Positions 49,613 through 61,674 are shown, counted from the first letter of the stretch. The stretch: DNA of 64,000 bases from Cinnamomum chago (GCA_038049695.1 CP142460.1:33762001-33826000); one strand, 5' to 3'. Notes: generated by a model not told the origin, from the sequence alone. Translations and numbers: made by a program.

Positions 49613-49617
49613 CCGCT
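49613..49617 (+). repeat. Target-site duplication of LTR C, left (CCGCT)
   Basis: The partner at 63589-63593 is CTGCT, one transition apart. Confidence 0.75.
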
Positions 49618-50024
49618 TGTAAGACCTCAACCCGAGTGAACCCGATTAGTATTGATTAAGTTGTGTTTTAGTTCTAAGCATGTTTAGTGTGTTTTGGTTA
49701 GGTTGGGCTTGGAATAGCTTTTGAGATAGTTTTGGGGAATTTTGATTGCTTTGCGATTAGTGGGGCCCTTTGGCCCGGGGTTCATTCTTTATGACCTTGC
49801 ATGCGCTTGAGGATTTATCGTAGATTTTTGCATTCTTTGTTTTAATCTCGTTTTATTGGTATTGATAATCCCTACAACTTTCATGTTGATCCCGTGCCCG
49901 TTCGAGACCCCCGAGACGTGATTTGATAGCCTTGAGGGCAAAACAGTCATTGCACACTAAATATGTACCCAAAACTTGATATTCCTGAAACCCGCGAAAC
50001 ATATACTTTTTGGAAACTAGATAT

Positions 50025-50055
50025 TTCGACGATTACTTTTCTCTTCTTCGTCGAA
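50025..50055 (+). promoter_or_regulatory. Conserved 31-bp dyad (LTR C)
   Basis: TTCGACGA and TCGTCGAA arms, 407 nt from the LTR start. Confidence 0.75.
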
Positions 50056-50128
50056 TTCGTTAGAAGCCCCGAAAGCCAAGATTTCAGCCCTTGAATGTCT
50101 TAAGTAGTGGGACCCATCTCCATTTGGT

Positions 50129-50135
50129 TATATAA
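50129..50135 (+). promoter_or_regulatory. Putative TATA box of LTR C
   Basis: TATATAA, 511 nt from the LTR start. LTR D has TATAAG at 505 nt (60986-60981, minus). Confidence 0.6.
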
Positions 50136-50375
50136 GGAGACCCATCTTCCTCATCTTTCCTTTTCCAGCACAAATGAGAGTCTAGGGTTTGTTTGGAAAC
50201 TTTTCTTCTTCTTCTTGCTCTCTCCATCTCAATCTCCTACTAATCTTGCACCAACATCAAAATGGAGATCATCATCTTCTTCCTCATCACCATGGCTCTC
50301 TATTGATACCATTTGTGAAGAAAACCCTCCATTCCAAGATCTTCATTGAGCTTTCTCTTGCCATTAGAGGACCTT

Positions 50376-50386
50376 ACAAGTAAGTA
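50376..50386 (+). other. Splice-donor-like site in LTR C
   Basis: ACAA followed by GTAAGTA, with GT at 50380, 762 nt from the LTR start. Confidence 0.6.
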
Positions 50387-50558
50387 ATCCTTCCCATCTT
50401 CTAGATTTGTATTCTTCTAGCCCTAGAGAAGTTTCATCTTCATTATTGTAAGGTTTCCCTTTCTATTTCATCGTTTGACCATTTTAGGGTTTGTTTGTTT
50501 TGGGGATTTTGTTCATAGCTTGAATCTTTGGCCTGGAAGAGTATAAGAGTTTGATTTG

Positions 50559-52274
50559 TGAAAGTCCTTGGAGGATCCTAACCCTAGAGGGGGGGGGGGG
50601 GGGTGAATAGGGTGAGCTACAATTGTGACCAATAAAGACCAATTTTAATTTCTTAACAATAACTAGTCACATGTGATGATTAAACATACAATATGCGGAA
50701 GCTCAAATAAACAATCACCACAAAAGCATGCACCACAACACCAATGTTTATAGTGGTTCGGCCTCAATGCCTACATCCACTACCGGCTTGTGCATCCTAC
50801 ACCCCACCGGATTTCCACTATGTATGCTTTTTACTAGGCTAAGCAATAACCCTTACAATGTTGTTTTTCTAGGCTAAACAACAACCTCTCAATGTGCTTT
50901 TATAGGCTAAGCAATAACCTTTACAAAATGCTTTTCTTAGGCTAAGCAATAACCTTACAAGATGCTTTTCTTAGGCTAAGCAATAACCTTACACAAAGCT
51001 TTTCTCTAAGAAGGTGTCTTTACAAAAGATCACTCTAAGAGATACAATTTAAGCTCAAATGAATTTGCCTCTTGAATAGGCTAATATGAAAGTTTAAAAC
51101 AAATAACAAACATACACTCAAATAAGTTAAAGTGTGTGCACAAGTGTATGAATGTGTTTCTTCAATCAATCTCAACAAAGAAGCTCTTAAATGAATGCAT
51201 GATGCATTTTAAAATCAAAGCTTATAAAATGATGATTGAAGAGAAAACTAATCACATGAGAAATTCAAACAACTTTAAGAAATGAACTAAACAAGTTGTA
51301 TGAATGTAAAAGTCTAAGAAAGCATGTGATTTAGTTAAGAGAGTTTGCAAACTAATCTAATTTACCAAGGATGATTTAGAGTTTGCAACACAACTCTTTA
51401 AAAGCTAGAAATCATGCAAATATGAAAATACAAAGATTTAACCATGCATTGATTCTACTTTTAATGGAAATCAAAATGATAAGTAAGGTCTACCTTTTTA
51501 AATCTCAAGCATTTGATTTCCAAATGACCCTCTAGCCTTTCCAACTTCTTCCCCTTTCTTTGGCTCCAAAATGGTCTCAAAGGTTCATAGTTCAAGCATT
51601 CAAAAAGGTTGGAAATGAATGGACTTTATAGCCAAAAAGTTGTCAACGGCTAGTCCTCGGTCGACCGGCAAAGAGGTCTCGGTCGACCGAGAAGGCACAA
51701 CGGTTAGATTTCTGACCGTTGGGGCTTCAGGCAAAATTCTGCCTGCAGTTGTCTCGGTCGACCGGCGACACTGCTGGGACACCCCCTTTTTGCAAAAAAT
51801 GCAACTTTTGCATATTTAAAGGTTTTTCTTTGGGGGACCTTTTGTCCACTAAATCAAGCTTAAAAACATGTTTTAAATCATTTAAAAACATGAAACACAC
51901 AAAGCCTAAAAGGATTTGAAAACTTTAAAACCATAGGCTAGCTTGATTTGTAAAAACTCTTTTCAAGTGAAATTTGCATACACAAATGGTTCTTTTTGTG
52001 ATGAATGTATGCAAAGCTCAAACCTAAATTCACAAGATGATTTTCCAAATATAATGCACACGGAAAAAGGTTTTCAAAAGAGTTTGGATTATAAAACCAA
52101 TGCATCCAAGTTTTGAACCAAAACATGCATAAAACAAATACTTTTCCAAATCTTAAAAGCTATGCATGTATAAAACTAGATTTCAAGGTTTTCTAAAACA
52201 ATGCAAGTGTGAGAATACAAATGATGCTAAAGTGAAAATGCATCCATCAAATTGCAAATACAAAAATCCTAACA
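50559..52274 (-). mobile_element. 3' LTR of element K
   Basis: 1716 bp. It has 15 G in the poly-G run, and one palindrome unit (22 bp) fewer than the other LTR. The TATA-like TATAAAG is at 51630-51624 (minus). Confidence 0.93.
51658..51764. repeat. Palindrome island in the 3' LTR of K
   Basis: Three CGGTCGACCG-type words (near 51658, 51680 and 51755). Confidence 0.85.
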
Positions 52275-52288
52275 ATCTCCCCCTTTGC
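52275..52288 (-). other. Polypurine tract of element K
   Basis: The minus strand reads GCAAAGGGGGAGAT just before the LTR start TGTTAGGA. Confidence 0.85.
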
Positions 52289-54716
52289 AATTTGATGGCA
52301 ACTTACTCATCATTGATATTTCAAACCAAGTCTTCAGCTCCCCTTAAGCTGGACAAGTCTTGAAATCTTCTTGGATGCTCCTTCTCTTAGCTTGGGCTCT
52401 TGGGCTCTTTTCTTCAATCTTCTTGATGCTTGGTGCTTGATCATTCTTCAAGCTTTCTTTTCATCTTCCTCTCTTTGGCCAAGCATCTTCTTTAGCTCCA
52501 AGCTTTCTTTCTTCTATTTGCTCTCCCCCTTTGACCATGCCTCTCTCTCCCTTTGGCAAGATATGCATTCTCTCCCTTTGTAGACGATCATACACAACTC
52601 TCCTTAGGAAGCTTGGACATTCTCTTCACCCTTTGAGAACTTGAATTCTTTCTCCCCCTTTGATGGATAGGAGATCTTCGAGTACTTGAACTCTCGAACT
52701 CTCTCCCCCTTTGACATTAAATTGCAAAGGTACCTACACACATGAAACAAGGAAAATACCTTTAGTAGCACCTGTTAACAAATGAAATCGAAAATGAAAT
52801 TCATAACAGGCTATCATGTATGGAAGTAGTCTCTAAGGGTTCAAAAGGCAATCCAAGGGTGAATTTGATCAAAACTAATACTTCCTATGAAGGTTTACAC
52901 TCCCCCTCAATCCATTCTCTTCTTTTGTCAAGCTTTTGACAAGATATAACTATTAGATTCAAGAAGTAGATGGTTTAACCAAGTGACGGTCAACTTCAAG
53001 GAAAGAATTAGATTCATTTAACTATTAGGCTCATATGATCAAATTACCAAAAGAGAGCTAGGTCAAGGTGAAAAGCAATCATGGATACCAATTGGAAAAA
53101 CAAAGAATACCAATTGAGATTTAAGGATATGACTATTAAATCAATCACTCTAAAATGGATTTAAAAGTATAACTATTATGAGAAATCCAAATTAGAGCTA
53201 TCCATGATGCAATGGGGTTAACTAAACATAGCATTAAATAATTTAACTATGAAAAACATATGCTATGAAAGTTTTGAAAATCATTTCATTCAAACAATAA
53301 ATATGACTATTATGTGCAAGAGTGAGTGAAATGAAATTCAAGCATGAAGCCAACCTCAACTAATAACCAACCAATATTATGAACACATAAACATGGTGGT
53401 CATGAGATATACCTATAAGAGCAAGAGAGGTGGCAACATGAACATTATGATGCTAATGGCGTGTGACATGGAACAAATATATTACTATCAAGTTTAATCC
53501 AATGCACACAAGGTCTATCACATACACAAGATAAGTCATCAATTGGATAGAAATCAATGGAAGATTATACCAAATGAAACCAATTGAATTTGATAACATG
53601 ATAAAGAGCAAGGATGTGACAAACACAACATTCCATCAAGCATCATAAATGGATATTCATCACTATTAAAGATATGACTATTGAGCATAGTGATGAACAA
53701 GAGAAATTGCAATGCAAAAGGAATATGACTTGGTAAAGCATGCAATTTCCAAAGTGTCAAAATCATATGAATTCAACATCTAAGATATCCATCAAACATA
53801 TAGAAATATGAGGAATAGATTTCAAAGTGTTTCATATGATCAAGAACACTACTATGAAGTTGAAACATGTATAAGGATGATACCAAGAGAATCTACATGA
53901 GTCAACATCATAACCATCCAAAAAGATATGACTATAAGGCATAGAGGATGGATTTGGGTTCTAGTATGGTTTCTACAAATATAACTAAGATCACAACCAT
54001 ACATGGAATCAAAAGACATTTGCATATAAAAAGAATGTAAATAAACAAGCAAGGATGCAAACAACATACATTTCCATTTCTAAGATAATGAAACCAAAAG
54101 AAAAGGAAATGAAAACATGGAACATGCTTTAGATGAATATAACTAATGATGTTATAGGCATTTCCATTCAAACAATCTTCAAATCATTTTGAAAAACAAA
54201 ATCCAACAATGAGCATAAAAAGAATGATTTTGAAGATCAATTTTCAACATTGTATTTTAAAAGATATAACTTAATTGAAACACATACAAGTTGATTTTTC
54301 AAAACAATGATTTTCCATATGAAAATATAACTTAGGAATCCATGGAAAAACTTGAATTGATTCAAATCATTTGTTCAAATAATCCTACTATCATATCTAC
54401 ACAAATGATTCAACAACAATTGATCATGAAGAGTCTAGCTATGAAAGCTTTTGAAATCACAATCAATTGATAATGTAGAAATGCAATGCAAAACATAAAT
54501 GTACAAAAAGCAAATCAAACATGATGAAATTATAATCAAAAGATTTTGAAAACCATGAAGTGTAACTTAGAATGGTGTATGAAAACAAAATCAATTGATC
54601 ATAAAGAAACAATGCATTTAAATAATTGTAACTAAGAAAGAACAAAATGCAAAGCAACAAGACCAACAAAATGATTTAACTATTAAAGAATAGGTTGGTC
54701 AAGTAGGTTCAAGGCC
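52289..54716 (-). mobile_element. Non-coding internal region of element K
   Basis: AT-rich, homologous by eye to the internal regions of the tandem array. No frame longer than about 80 residues exists, and none shows a recognisable motif. It contains many scattered TATAACTA-like words. Confidence 0.85.
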
Positions 54717-56300
54717 CTAAGGTTTGTCTAGGTAAATAACTTTAGGAATCCACCTAAGGTCTTGAGAGGGTTGAACTTTGAGGTCTATTTTGGACTTCTC
54801 ACCAACTATAGGAGATTTGACTTGATAAATTTTCAATTTGAACTTATCACCATGATATTTAGATTTTACTAATGTAATCTTAGATTGGTGATTAGTCTTT
54901 TGAGGTTGGTGATTCTTCTTCTTAGGGGATTGTTTTCTATTCTTCTTATTTTCTCCCTTTCTTTGACTTTTGAAATTTAGATTTAACTTTGTAATTTTCT
55001 TCAAAAGTTCTTTCATGTTTTGACTTAAGGGAGGTAGGTTGAGAAGCTTTTTGTTAATAGATTCTTTTAAACTTGGTTTGACTTGTTTAACCTTTTTAGA
55101 ATCTATCTTTGGAGACTCCATTTTAAGAGATTTAACTTGTTTAGTCATTTTGGAGTCTTTCTTGATTTTTAGTGTCTTACCCTTCATATGTTTTGATTCT
55201 CCATTTTTTAGCTCAAAGATGGGTTTAGACACATGGCTTCTTTTTCTTAGTTTGCACTCAAATTTGAAATGTCCTTCTTTACCACAATAATGACATTTGG
55301 TTTTGGGCAAAGGAGAAAGAGTGCTAGAGAATGAGGACTCACCTTTCACAAAAGTGTTGGTGAATTTTGGGTCATGTGTCATATTCCTATTAAATCCAAG
55401 ACCCGTCCTATCTCCATGAGGTTTACCCAATTTAAATAATTTTTCAAGTCTATCTTCACTTTGGGTAAACTTGCACTCATACTTTTGTTTATACTCTTCA
55501 AGTTGAGTGACTTGGGTTTTAAGGGTTGAATTTTCATTTTTAACTTTTGTTAGTTCATTTTCAATTCCCTTAAAATTGTTTAGCTCTTCATGGGAAAGTT
55601 TTAACTTAGATTTAAGCTCATTAACAACATTAGATCCAAGTTCTAAAGTTTTTAAATTACTTTGAGCATTAGACAAATTTTCATTGGAAATTGTCAACTT
55701 GGATTTTAAATAGTTAATGTTTTCATCTTGTCTTTTAATTGTATCTCTTAGGTTTAAATTCTCATTTTTAAGCTCATCACAATTTATCTTAATCTCATTT
55801 AATTCATCTTGAGTATTAGATAAATTTTCCTTAGAGATAGTCAATTTAGATTCAAGATTGTTAAAGTCTTTATCTTGCCTTTGTAATTGATCTCTTAGTT
55901 TTAGATTTTCCTTATTGACATTTTCATAACCCATCTTTAATTCTTTTAGTTCATCTTGAATGTTGGATAGGTTATTTAAAGAGATCATGAACTTAGAGTC
56001 TAGACATTTTATTACTTCTTCTTTCTCTCTAAGTTCATCTTTTGAAGAGGCTAGCTCTTTGTTTAGTCTATTTGATTCTTCTTTTAGACTTTTATTTCTC
56101 TTATCAAGCTTTGAAGATAATGAATATAATTCATTATAGGCTTGTTGAAGATCATCTTCATCATACTCATTTTCTTCCTCTTTTGAGTCAAATTGATATT
56201 CATTTAATTTAGAGTTTGAATCTCCAATAGAAGGAAGAATGAGGGGTCTAGAAGAATCTACAAAGTCTATCATAGTGGAGTCCATTCTAATGATTTTCAT
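54717..56300 (-). CDS. gag: SIRE-like Gag, C-terminal half (coiled coil and zinc knuckle)
   Basis: An intact 527-codon frame starting about 90 nt after the primer site. Residues 34-50 are very acidic. A long coiled coil covers about 50-290 and contains two exact 49-residue repeats (100-148, 149-197) plus a partial third from 198; 49 residues equal seven heptads. A CCHC zinc knuckle follows: Cys336, Cys339, His344, Cys349. The C-terminal third is lysine- and serine-rich. The conserved TGLGF sequence before the knuckle fits SIRE/Maximus Gag. The usual N-terminal capsid part (UBN2-type) is absent and pol does not follow. The product could bind RNA and self-associate, but probably cannot form a particle by itself. 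The intact frame suggests recent activity or selection. Confidence 0.85.
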   Translation of the reverse strand: MKIIRMDSTMIDFVDSSRPLILPSIGDSNSKLNEYQFDSKEEENEYDEDDLQQAYNELYSLSSKLDKRNKSLKEESNRLNKELASSKDELREKEEVIKCLDSKFMISLNNLSNIQDELKELKMGYENVNKENLKLRDQLQRQDKDFNNLESKLTISKENLSNTQDELNEIKINCDELKNENLNLRDTIKRQDENINYLKSKLTISNENLSNAQSNLKTLELGSNVVNELKSKLKLSHEELNNFKGIENELTKVKNENSTLKTQVTQLEEYKQKYECKFTQSEDRLEKLFKLGKPHGDRTGLGFNRNMTHDPKFTNTFVKGESSFSSTLSPLPKTKCHYCGKEGHFKFECKLRKRSHVSKPIFELKNGESKHMKGKTLKIKKDSKMTKQVKSLKMESPKIDSKKVKQVKPSLKESINKKLLNLPPLSQNMKELLKKITKLNLNFKSQRKGENKKNRKQSPKKKNHQPQKTNHQSKITLVKSKYHGDKFKLKIYQVKSPIVGEKSKIDLKVQPSQDLRWIPKVIYLDKP

Positions 56301-56387
56301 GCAAATGACAACTCTAGGGTTTTAACTCTAGGTTTTTACACCTAATCAAGAGTTCCAAACACTTGATCCTATAAGATAGAGCACGAG

Positions 56388-56399
56388 GCTCTGATACCA
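56388..56399 (-). other. Primer-binding site of element K, initiator tRNA-Met
   Basis: The minus strand reads TGGTATCAGAGC two bases inside the 5' LTR. Confidence 0.92.
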
Positions 56400-56401
56400 A
56401 T

Positions 56402-58138
56402 TGAAAGTCCTTGGATGATCCTAACCCTAGAGGGGGGGGGGGGGGTGAATAGGGTGAGCTACAATTGTGACCAATAAAGACCAATTTTAATTTCTTAACA
56501 ATAACTAGTCACATGTGATGATTAAACATACAATATGCGGAAGCTCAAATAAACAATCACCACAAAAGCATGCACCACAACACCAATGTTTATAGTGGTT
56601 CGGCCTCAATGCCTACATCCACTACTGGCTTGTGCATCCTACACCCCACCGGATTTCCACTATGTATGCTTTTTACTAGGCTAAGCAATAACCCTTACAA
56701 TGTTGTTTTTCTAGGCTAAACAACAACCTCTCAATGTGCTTTTATAGGCTAAGCAATAACCTTTACAAAATGCTTTTCTTAGGCTAAGCAATAACCTTAC
56801 AAGATGCTTTTCTTAGGCTAAGCAATAACCTTACACAAAGCTTTTCTCTAAGAAGGCGTCTTTACAAAAGATCACTCTAAGAGATACAATTTAAGCTCAA
56901 ATGAATTTGCCTCTTGAATAGGCTAATATGAAAGTTTAAAACAAATAACAAACATACACTCAAATAAGTTAAAGTGTGTGCACAAGTGTATGAATGTGTT
57001 TCTTCAATCAATCTCAACAAAGAAGCTCTTAAATGAATGCATGATGCATTTTAAAATCAAAGCTTATAAAATGATGATTGAAGAGAAAACTAATCACATG
57101 AGAAATTCAAACAACTTTAAGAAATGAACTAAACAAGTTGTATGAATGTAAAAGTCTAAGAAAGCATGTGATTTAGTTAAGAGAGTTTGCAAACTAATCT
57201 AATTTACCAAGGATGATTTAGAGTTTGCAACACAACTCTTTAAAAGCTAGAAATCATGCAAATATGAAAATACAAAGATTTAACCATGCATTGATTCTAC
57301 TTTTAATGGAAATCAAAATGATAAGTAAGGTCTACCTTTTTAAATCTCAAGCATTTGATTTCCAAATGACCCTCTAGCCTTTCCAACTTCTTCCCCTTTC
57401 TTTGGCTCCAAAATGGTCTCAAAGGTTCATAGTTCAAGCATTCAAAAAGGTTGGAAATGAATGGACTTTATAGCCAAAAAGTTGCCAACGGCTAGTCCTC
57501 GGTCGACCGGCAAAGAGGTCTCGGTCGACCGAGAAGGCACAACGGTTAGATTTCTGACCGTTGGGGCTTCAGGCAAAATTCTGCCTGCAGTTGTCTCGGT
57601 CGACCGAGACCTGTGTCTCGGTCGACCGGCGACACTGCTGGGACACCCCCTTTTTGCAAAAAATGCAACTTTTGCATATTTAAAGGTTTTTCTTTGGGGG
57701 ACCTTTTGTCCACTAAATCAAGCTTAAAAACATGTTTTAAATCATTTAAAAACATGAAACACACAAAGCCTAAAAGGATTTGAAAACTTTAAAACCATAG
57801 GCTAGCTTGATTTGTAAAAACTCTTTTCAAGTGAAATTTGCATACACAAATGGTTCTTTTTGTGATGAATGTATGCAAAGCTCAAACCTAAATTCACAAG
57901 ATGATTTTCCAAATATAATGCACAAGGAAAAAGGTTTTCAAAAGAGTTTGGATTATAAAACCAATGCATCCAAGTTTTGAACCAAAACATGCATAAAACA
58001 AATACTTTTCCAAATCTTAAAAGCTATGCATGTATAAAACTAGATTTCAAGGTTTTCTAAAACAATGCAAGTGTGAGAATACAAATGATGCTAAAGTGCA
58101 AATGCATCCATCAAATTGCAAATACAAAAATCCTAACA
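56402..58138 (-). mobile_element. 5' LTR of element K
   Basis: 1737 bp. It differs from the other LTR by about 6 substitutions, one G in the homopolymer and 22 bp in the palindrome island. The frames at 57461 and 57546 lie over the island and are not genes. Confidence 0.93.
57499..57630. repeat. Palindrome island in the 5' LTR of K
   Basis: Four CGGTCGACCG-type words (near 57500, 57522, 57597 and 57619). The last pair is collapsed to one in the other LTR. Confidence 0.85.
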
Positions 58139-58381
58139 ATTTGCTCATTAGAAGACCCAAGGCAAGTGGATGATTTGATTTTTATAAGCTTTTAATGATT
58201 TTGGTATTTTCCACTCATGCCTATTTATTGCATTGGTTTGAAATAAATGTTCATGATAGAGTTTGGTAGTGCATTTATGACTTATAAGTGTATTTGTGAA
58301 TGGCATTTATTTTCTTCTTGTTTGTACCAAATGTGCTCTATTGTGAAATGGTTTCCTTCTTTCTTTATTTGTATTGGATTT
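58139..58381 (+). mobile_element. Solo LTR C, part 2
   Basis: Continues LTR C between element K and solo LTR D. It aligns with the reverse complement of 60350-60590 in LTR D. It starts with the ATTTG duplication of K and ends with GATTT, the left duplication of D. Confidence 0.88.
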
Positions 58382-58797
58382 TGTCGCGACCCCGGACCGG
58401 GCCCCCACGAGAAGGAACCGATCCGGGATCGGGACTAAATGATGATCCACATTACATCTGTTTAAGTGATAACATACATACATTTAATTTCCCACAGGTG
58501 TCCGCGATGAGGATATCGCAACTATAAATGAACATTTCTATAAAATGCGGAAGCATGTAGCAAATCAAATAGTCAGACTATCCTTAGTCATGAAGACAAT
58601 AACACAAGTATAAAATACTGTATCAGAATGAGCAATGAACATTAGCATGTTACCCAAAGTGAGTTGAAGTTTATACAAATATCACTTATTTACATTTCCC
58701 AAAATTAGAGGCCAACAAAGGCCAATATAAACAAAACAATAACCCAATGAATGGTTAAATAGTTCCCCTCAAAATGTTACGCCTCTCTTAGCAACCC

Positions 58798-58814
58798 GAT
58801 GTCTACATGACATC
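58798..58814 (-). other. Conserved stem-loop in LTR D
   Basis: GATGTC, a 5-nt loop, GACATC: a perfect 6-bp stem. Confidence 0.6.
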
Positions 58815-59786
58815 GTCAGCGCGCCACTCGACTAGAGGTTGCGGCTCACCTACCGCCTCCTCTGGCTCCTCCTCAAGGAAACCGGCAACGGGACCTGAGT
58901 ACCAAAGCAATTGGGTCAGACACGACGGTCTGGCAAGAGAATGAGAAGAATATAACAACATAATAATAAAGGGAATACCTTGAAAAGCATAGAAATCTGT
59001 TTAAACAAGAACTCTCATAGAGTAGATAAATCACTTGTTAGAAAACAGGTAAATAAGGTAACCAAGGAATCGGGAACTAACAAGATGGCAATCACATAAA
59101 GCTAAGTCCTCTGTCACTAAAGTGACAACAGTATAACGGGACGTTGATCTTAGTCACTCAAGGTGAGGAGATTCAACGCAAATCATATATACAATATAAA
59201 TATACGGGACGAGACCACGGTAGCTAACCGGGTATCGGGACGGGACCACGGTAATAGACCGGGTATCGGGATCCAAACTGCAGCTGGTGGGACGGGAGAG
59301 GGATCTCCAAATCGGTGGATCAAACCGACAAGGTATCCAAGCTTAGTGATGCCGACTCATAGGTCAAATAACAAATCGGGACATATGCAAGTAAATCAAG
59401 TACAATAATAGATGAGCAAGACGGGGGTGCTCAAGGGCACACTGTCATTTCATGTCGGGCAATACATTTCGGGACAATGAACTGTTACTAGTGTAACTAT
59501 CATGCTTTCGGGAAAACAAATCATATAATACAAATCTTGGAATGAAGTGAAACAATGAACTATAACAATTTCGGTTAAAATACTGGTTTCAAGATTTGTT
59601 TAAGGTGAATAGGGGTCCTGTATGTCGATTGTAATGATAACTTGGTACTCCTTGAGTTTGAAGACATTCCGGGCTCCTTATACACTTTGAATTTTCAAAA
59701 CTTCGAATGACATCTTCGTGATATGGTTTCTTTCTCGAATGGCCTCATACAATGCCTAGTGAATCTCCTTTGACCGACAAAGCTCA

Positions 59787-60160
59787 GCGCTCGAGCGAAC
59801 CGGAGAGTTCGCTCGAGCGAGGAGCTCTCCGAAACCTGGGAAATTTCGATTACCTGGTGGTCAGCTGGCGGTTAGCCGCCGCTGGGATGGGCGGCTAGCC
59901 GCTGGCTGACCGCGGCGGGCTGCCAAAATGCAGTTTACTAGAAAGCTAACCGCCAAGGTGCGATTAGCTGGCGGTTAGCCGCCGAGGGGTTCGGCGGTTA
60001 GCCGCTGGCTAACCGTGGAGCTGACCGAGTTTTCAGGTGGAGAAGTATGCTCTCTGGAAAAGCAACCGTGACATTTCGGCTAGCTGGCGGTTAGCCACCA
60101 GTCACCAGGCGGCTAGCCGCCGGGTGACCGCAGGCTGACCGCCAGGTGCGGGAATCACCC
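59787..60160. repeat. Mixed palindrome island in LTR D
   Basis: Two CTCGAGCG-type words near 59790-59820, then many CGGTTAGCCG, CGGCTAGCCG and CTGACCGC words to about 60150. It combines the motif types that are separate in LTR A and in the complete element. Confidence 0.85.
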
Positions 60161-60725
60161 ACTGTGTTCAGATTTAAGCCCTTTCTCCTCCTCAAAACCA
60201 TTCTCCCCACTTCCACTTGGTCCCTGCAATAAAATTGAGCTAAGAGCTCCTCCAATGCCTCTATCTACACTTCTTCAAAACCCCATTATGTGTTCACTCC
60301 ATCACTTCTTCCATCCACATCCCATTCCATACAAAGGAAGAAGGAAACCATTTCACACTAGAGTACATTTAGTACAAACAAGAAGAGAATTAAATGACAT
60401 TCACCAATACACTTATAAATCATAAATGCACTACCAAACTCTAGCATGGACATTTATTTCAAACCAATGCAATAAATAGGCATGAGTGGAAAATACCAAA
60501 ATCATTGAAAGCTTGTAAAAATCAAAACATCCACTTGCCTTGGGTCTTCTAACAATGAAATCAAGCTCTAATACTCTTCCAAGCAAGGAATCCAAACTAT
60601 GAGCAAAAACCCCAAACAAACAACCCTAAAATGGTCAAACAATGAAATAACAAGGAAACCTTACAATAATGAAGGCGAAGATTCTCTAAGGCCAAAGGAA
60701 CACAAATCTAGAAGGTGAAGGGGAA

Positions 60726-60736
60726 TACTTACTTGC
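60726..60736 (-). other. Splice-donor-like site in LTR D
   Basis: The minus strand reads GCAA followed by GTAAGTA, with GT at 60732-60731, 759 nt from the LTR start. Confidence 0.6.
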
Positions 60737-60980
60737 AAGGTCCTCTAATGGCAAATGGCAAGCTCAAAGAAAGTCTTGGAATGGAGGGTTTTCTCCACAA
60801 AACTATCAATAATAGAGAGCTATGGAGATGAGGAAGAGAATGACAACCTCCATTTTGATGTTGGTGCAAGATTGATGTGGATTGGAGATGGGGAGAGCAA
60901 GAAGAAGAAGAAAAGTTGCTAAAAGCAAACCCTAGGTTCTGTTTGTGCTGGAAAAAGGGAATGGGAAGAGAAAGGTTCAC

Positions 60981-60986
60981 CTTATA
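60981..60986 (-). promoter_or_regulatory. Putative TATA box of LTR D
   Basis: TATAAG on the minus strand, 505 nt from the LTR start. Confidence 0.55.
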
Positions 60987-61061
60987 AACAAGTAGGGAGT
61001 GGGCTCCACCACTAACCAATCTAATTGGGCCGAAATCATCTCTATCGGGGCTTCTAATGAA

Positions 61062-61092
61062 TTCGACGAAGAAGGAAGAAATGATCGTCGAA
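61062..61092 (-). promoter_or_regulatory. Conserved 31-bp dyad (LTR D)
   Basis: TTCGACGA and TCGTCGAA arms, 399 nt from the LTR start. Confidence 0.75.
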
Positions 61093-61674
61093 ATATCTAG
61101 TTTCCAAAAAGTATATGTTTCACGGGTTTCAGGAATATCAAATTTTGGGTACAGATTTTGTGTGCAATGACTGTTATGACCTCAAGGCTATGAAATCGGG
61201 TTTCGGGATTTCAAATGGACACGGGATCAACATGAAAGTTGTAGAAATCATTAAGATAAATTAAACGGGTCAAGAAAGCAATTCAAAACAATTCCGGGAA
61301 ATCACTTAAGCAAATGCAAAGTTGGAAAGGGAACCCCCAAAGGGCCCCACTAGCTATCAAGCACTCACAGAAGCCCAAAACTAGAATCAAAGCTATTTCA
61401 AATCCAACTTAGCCAAAATCACTAATCAATCTTAGCACTAACACGCAACTTAATTAGCACTAATCGGGTTCACTCGGGTCGGGGTCTTACAGATTTGATG
61501 TTAATGGAGGAGGTGATGGAATGAACCCATATTGGAGTTGTGGAGAAATGTAGATAGTTGCATTGGAGGAGCTTTTAGCTCAGTTTTATGGCAAGGATTA
61601 AGTGGAAGTGAGGAGAGTGGTTTTGAGGAGGGAAATGGACTCAAATCTGAACACAGTGGGTGTTTCCCGCACCT

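Larger units (their letters stand above)
49618..50558 (+). mobile_element. Solo LTR C, part 1
   Basis: The 5' part of a Tekay-type LTR starting TGTAAGACC. It contains the dyad (50025-50055), a TATA box (50129) and a donor-like site (50380). It is interrupted by the SIRE-like element; the last five bases ATTTG are duplicated at 58139-58143. Without the two nested insertions the LTR would be about 3.27 kb. The serine-rich frames at 50107 and 50189 are leader sequence, not genes. Confidence 0.9.
50559..58138 (-). mobile_element. SIRE-like Ty1/copia element K with partial gag and no pol
   Basis: A complete 7.58-kb insertion on the minus strand: LTRs 50559-52274 and 56402-58138, a tRNA-iMet primer site at 56388-56399, a polypurine tract at 52275-52288, and a perfect target duplication ATTTG (50554-50558 and 58139-58143). 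The only long frame is a partial gag. The 2.4 kb between gag and the 3' LTR is AT-rich and non-coding where pol would normally be. It is a non-autonomous element, and the coding-bearing relative of the tandem array at 1-25100. Confidence 0.93.
58382..61491 (-). mobile_element. Solo LTR D, Tekay-type, antiparallel to C
   Basis: 3110 bp, plus strand TGTCGCGACCCCGG to GGGGTCTTACA, with a perfect target duplication GATTT (58377-58381 and 61492-61496). It is the closest relative of LTR C in the window. It carries the dyad, TATA box, donor-like site, palindrome island and stem-loop at the expected offsets. The frames at 58300, 59163, 60431 and 60729 are not genes. Confidence 0.92.

Noticed and set aside
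50107..50383. Serine- and histidine-rich frames in LTR C
   Set aside because: They are the CTT-rich leader just after the TATA box of an LTR, and the same leader appears in LTR D without a conserved frame.
54717..56300. Host coiled-coil gene
   Set aside because: The zinc knuckle, its place between primer site and polypurine tract, and flanking LTRs with a target duplication show that it is a retroelement gag.
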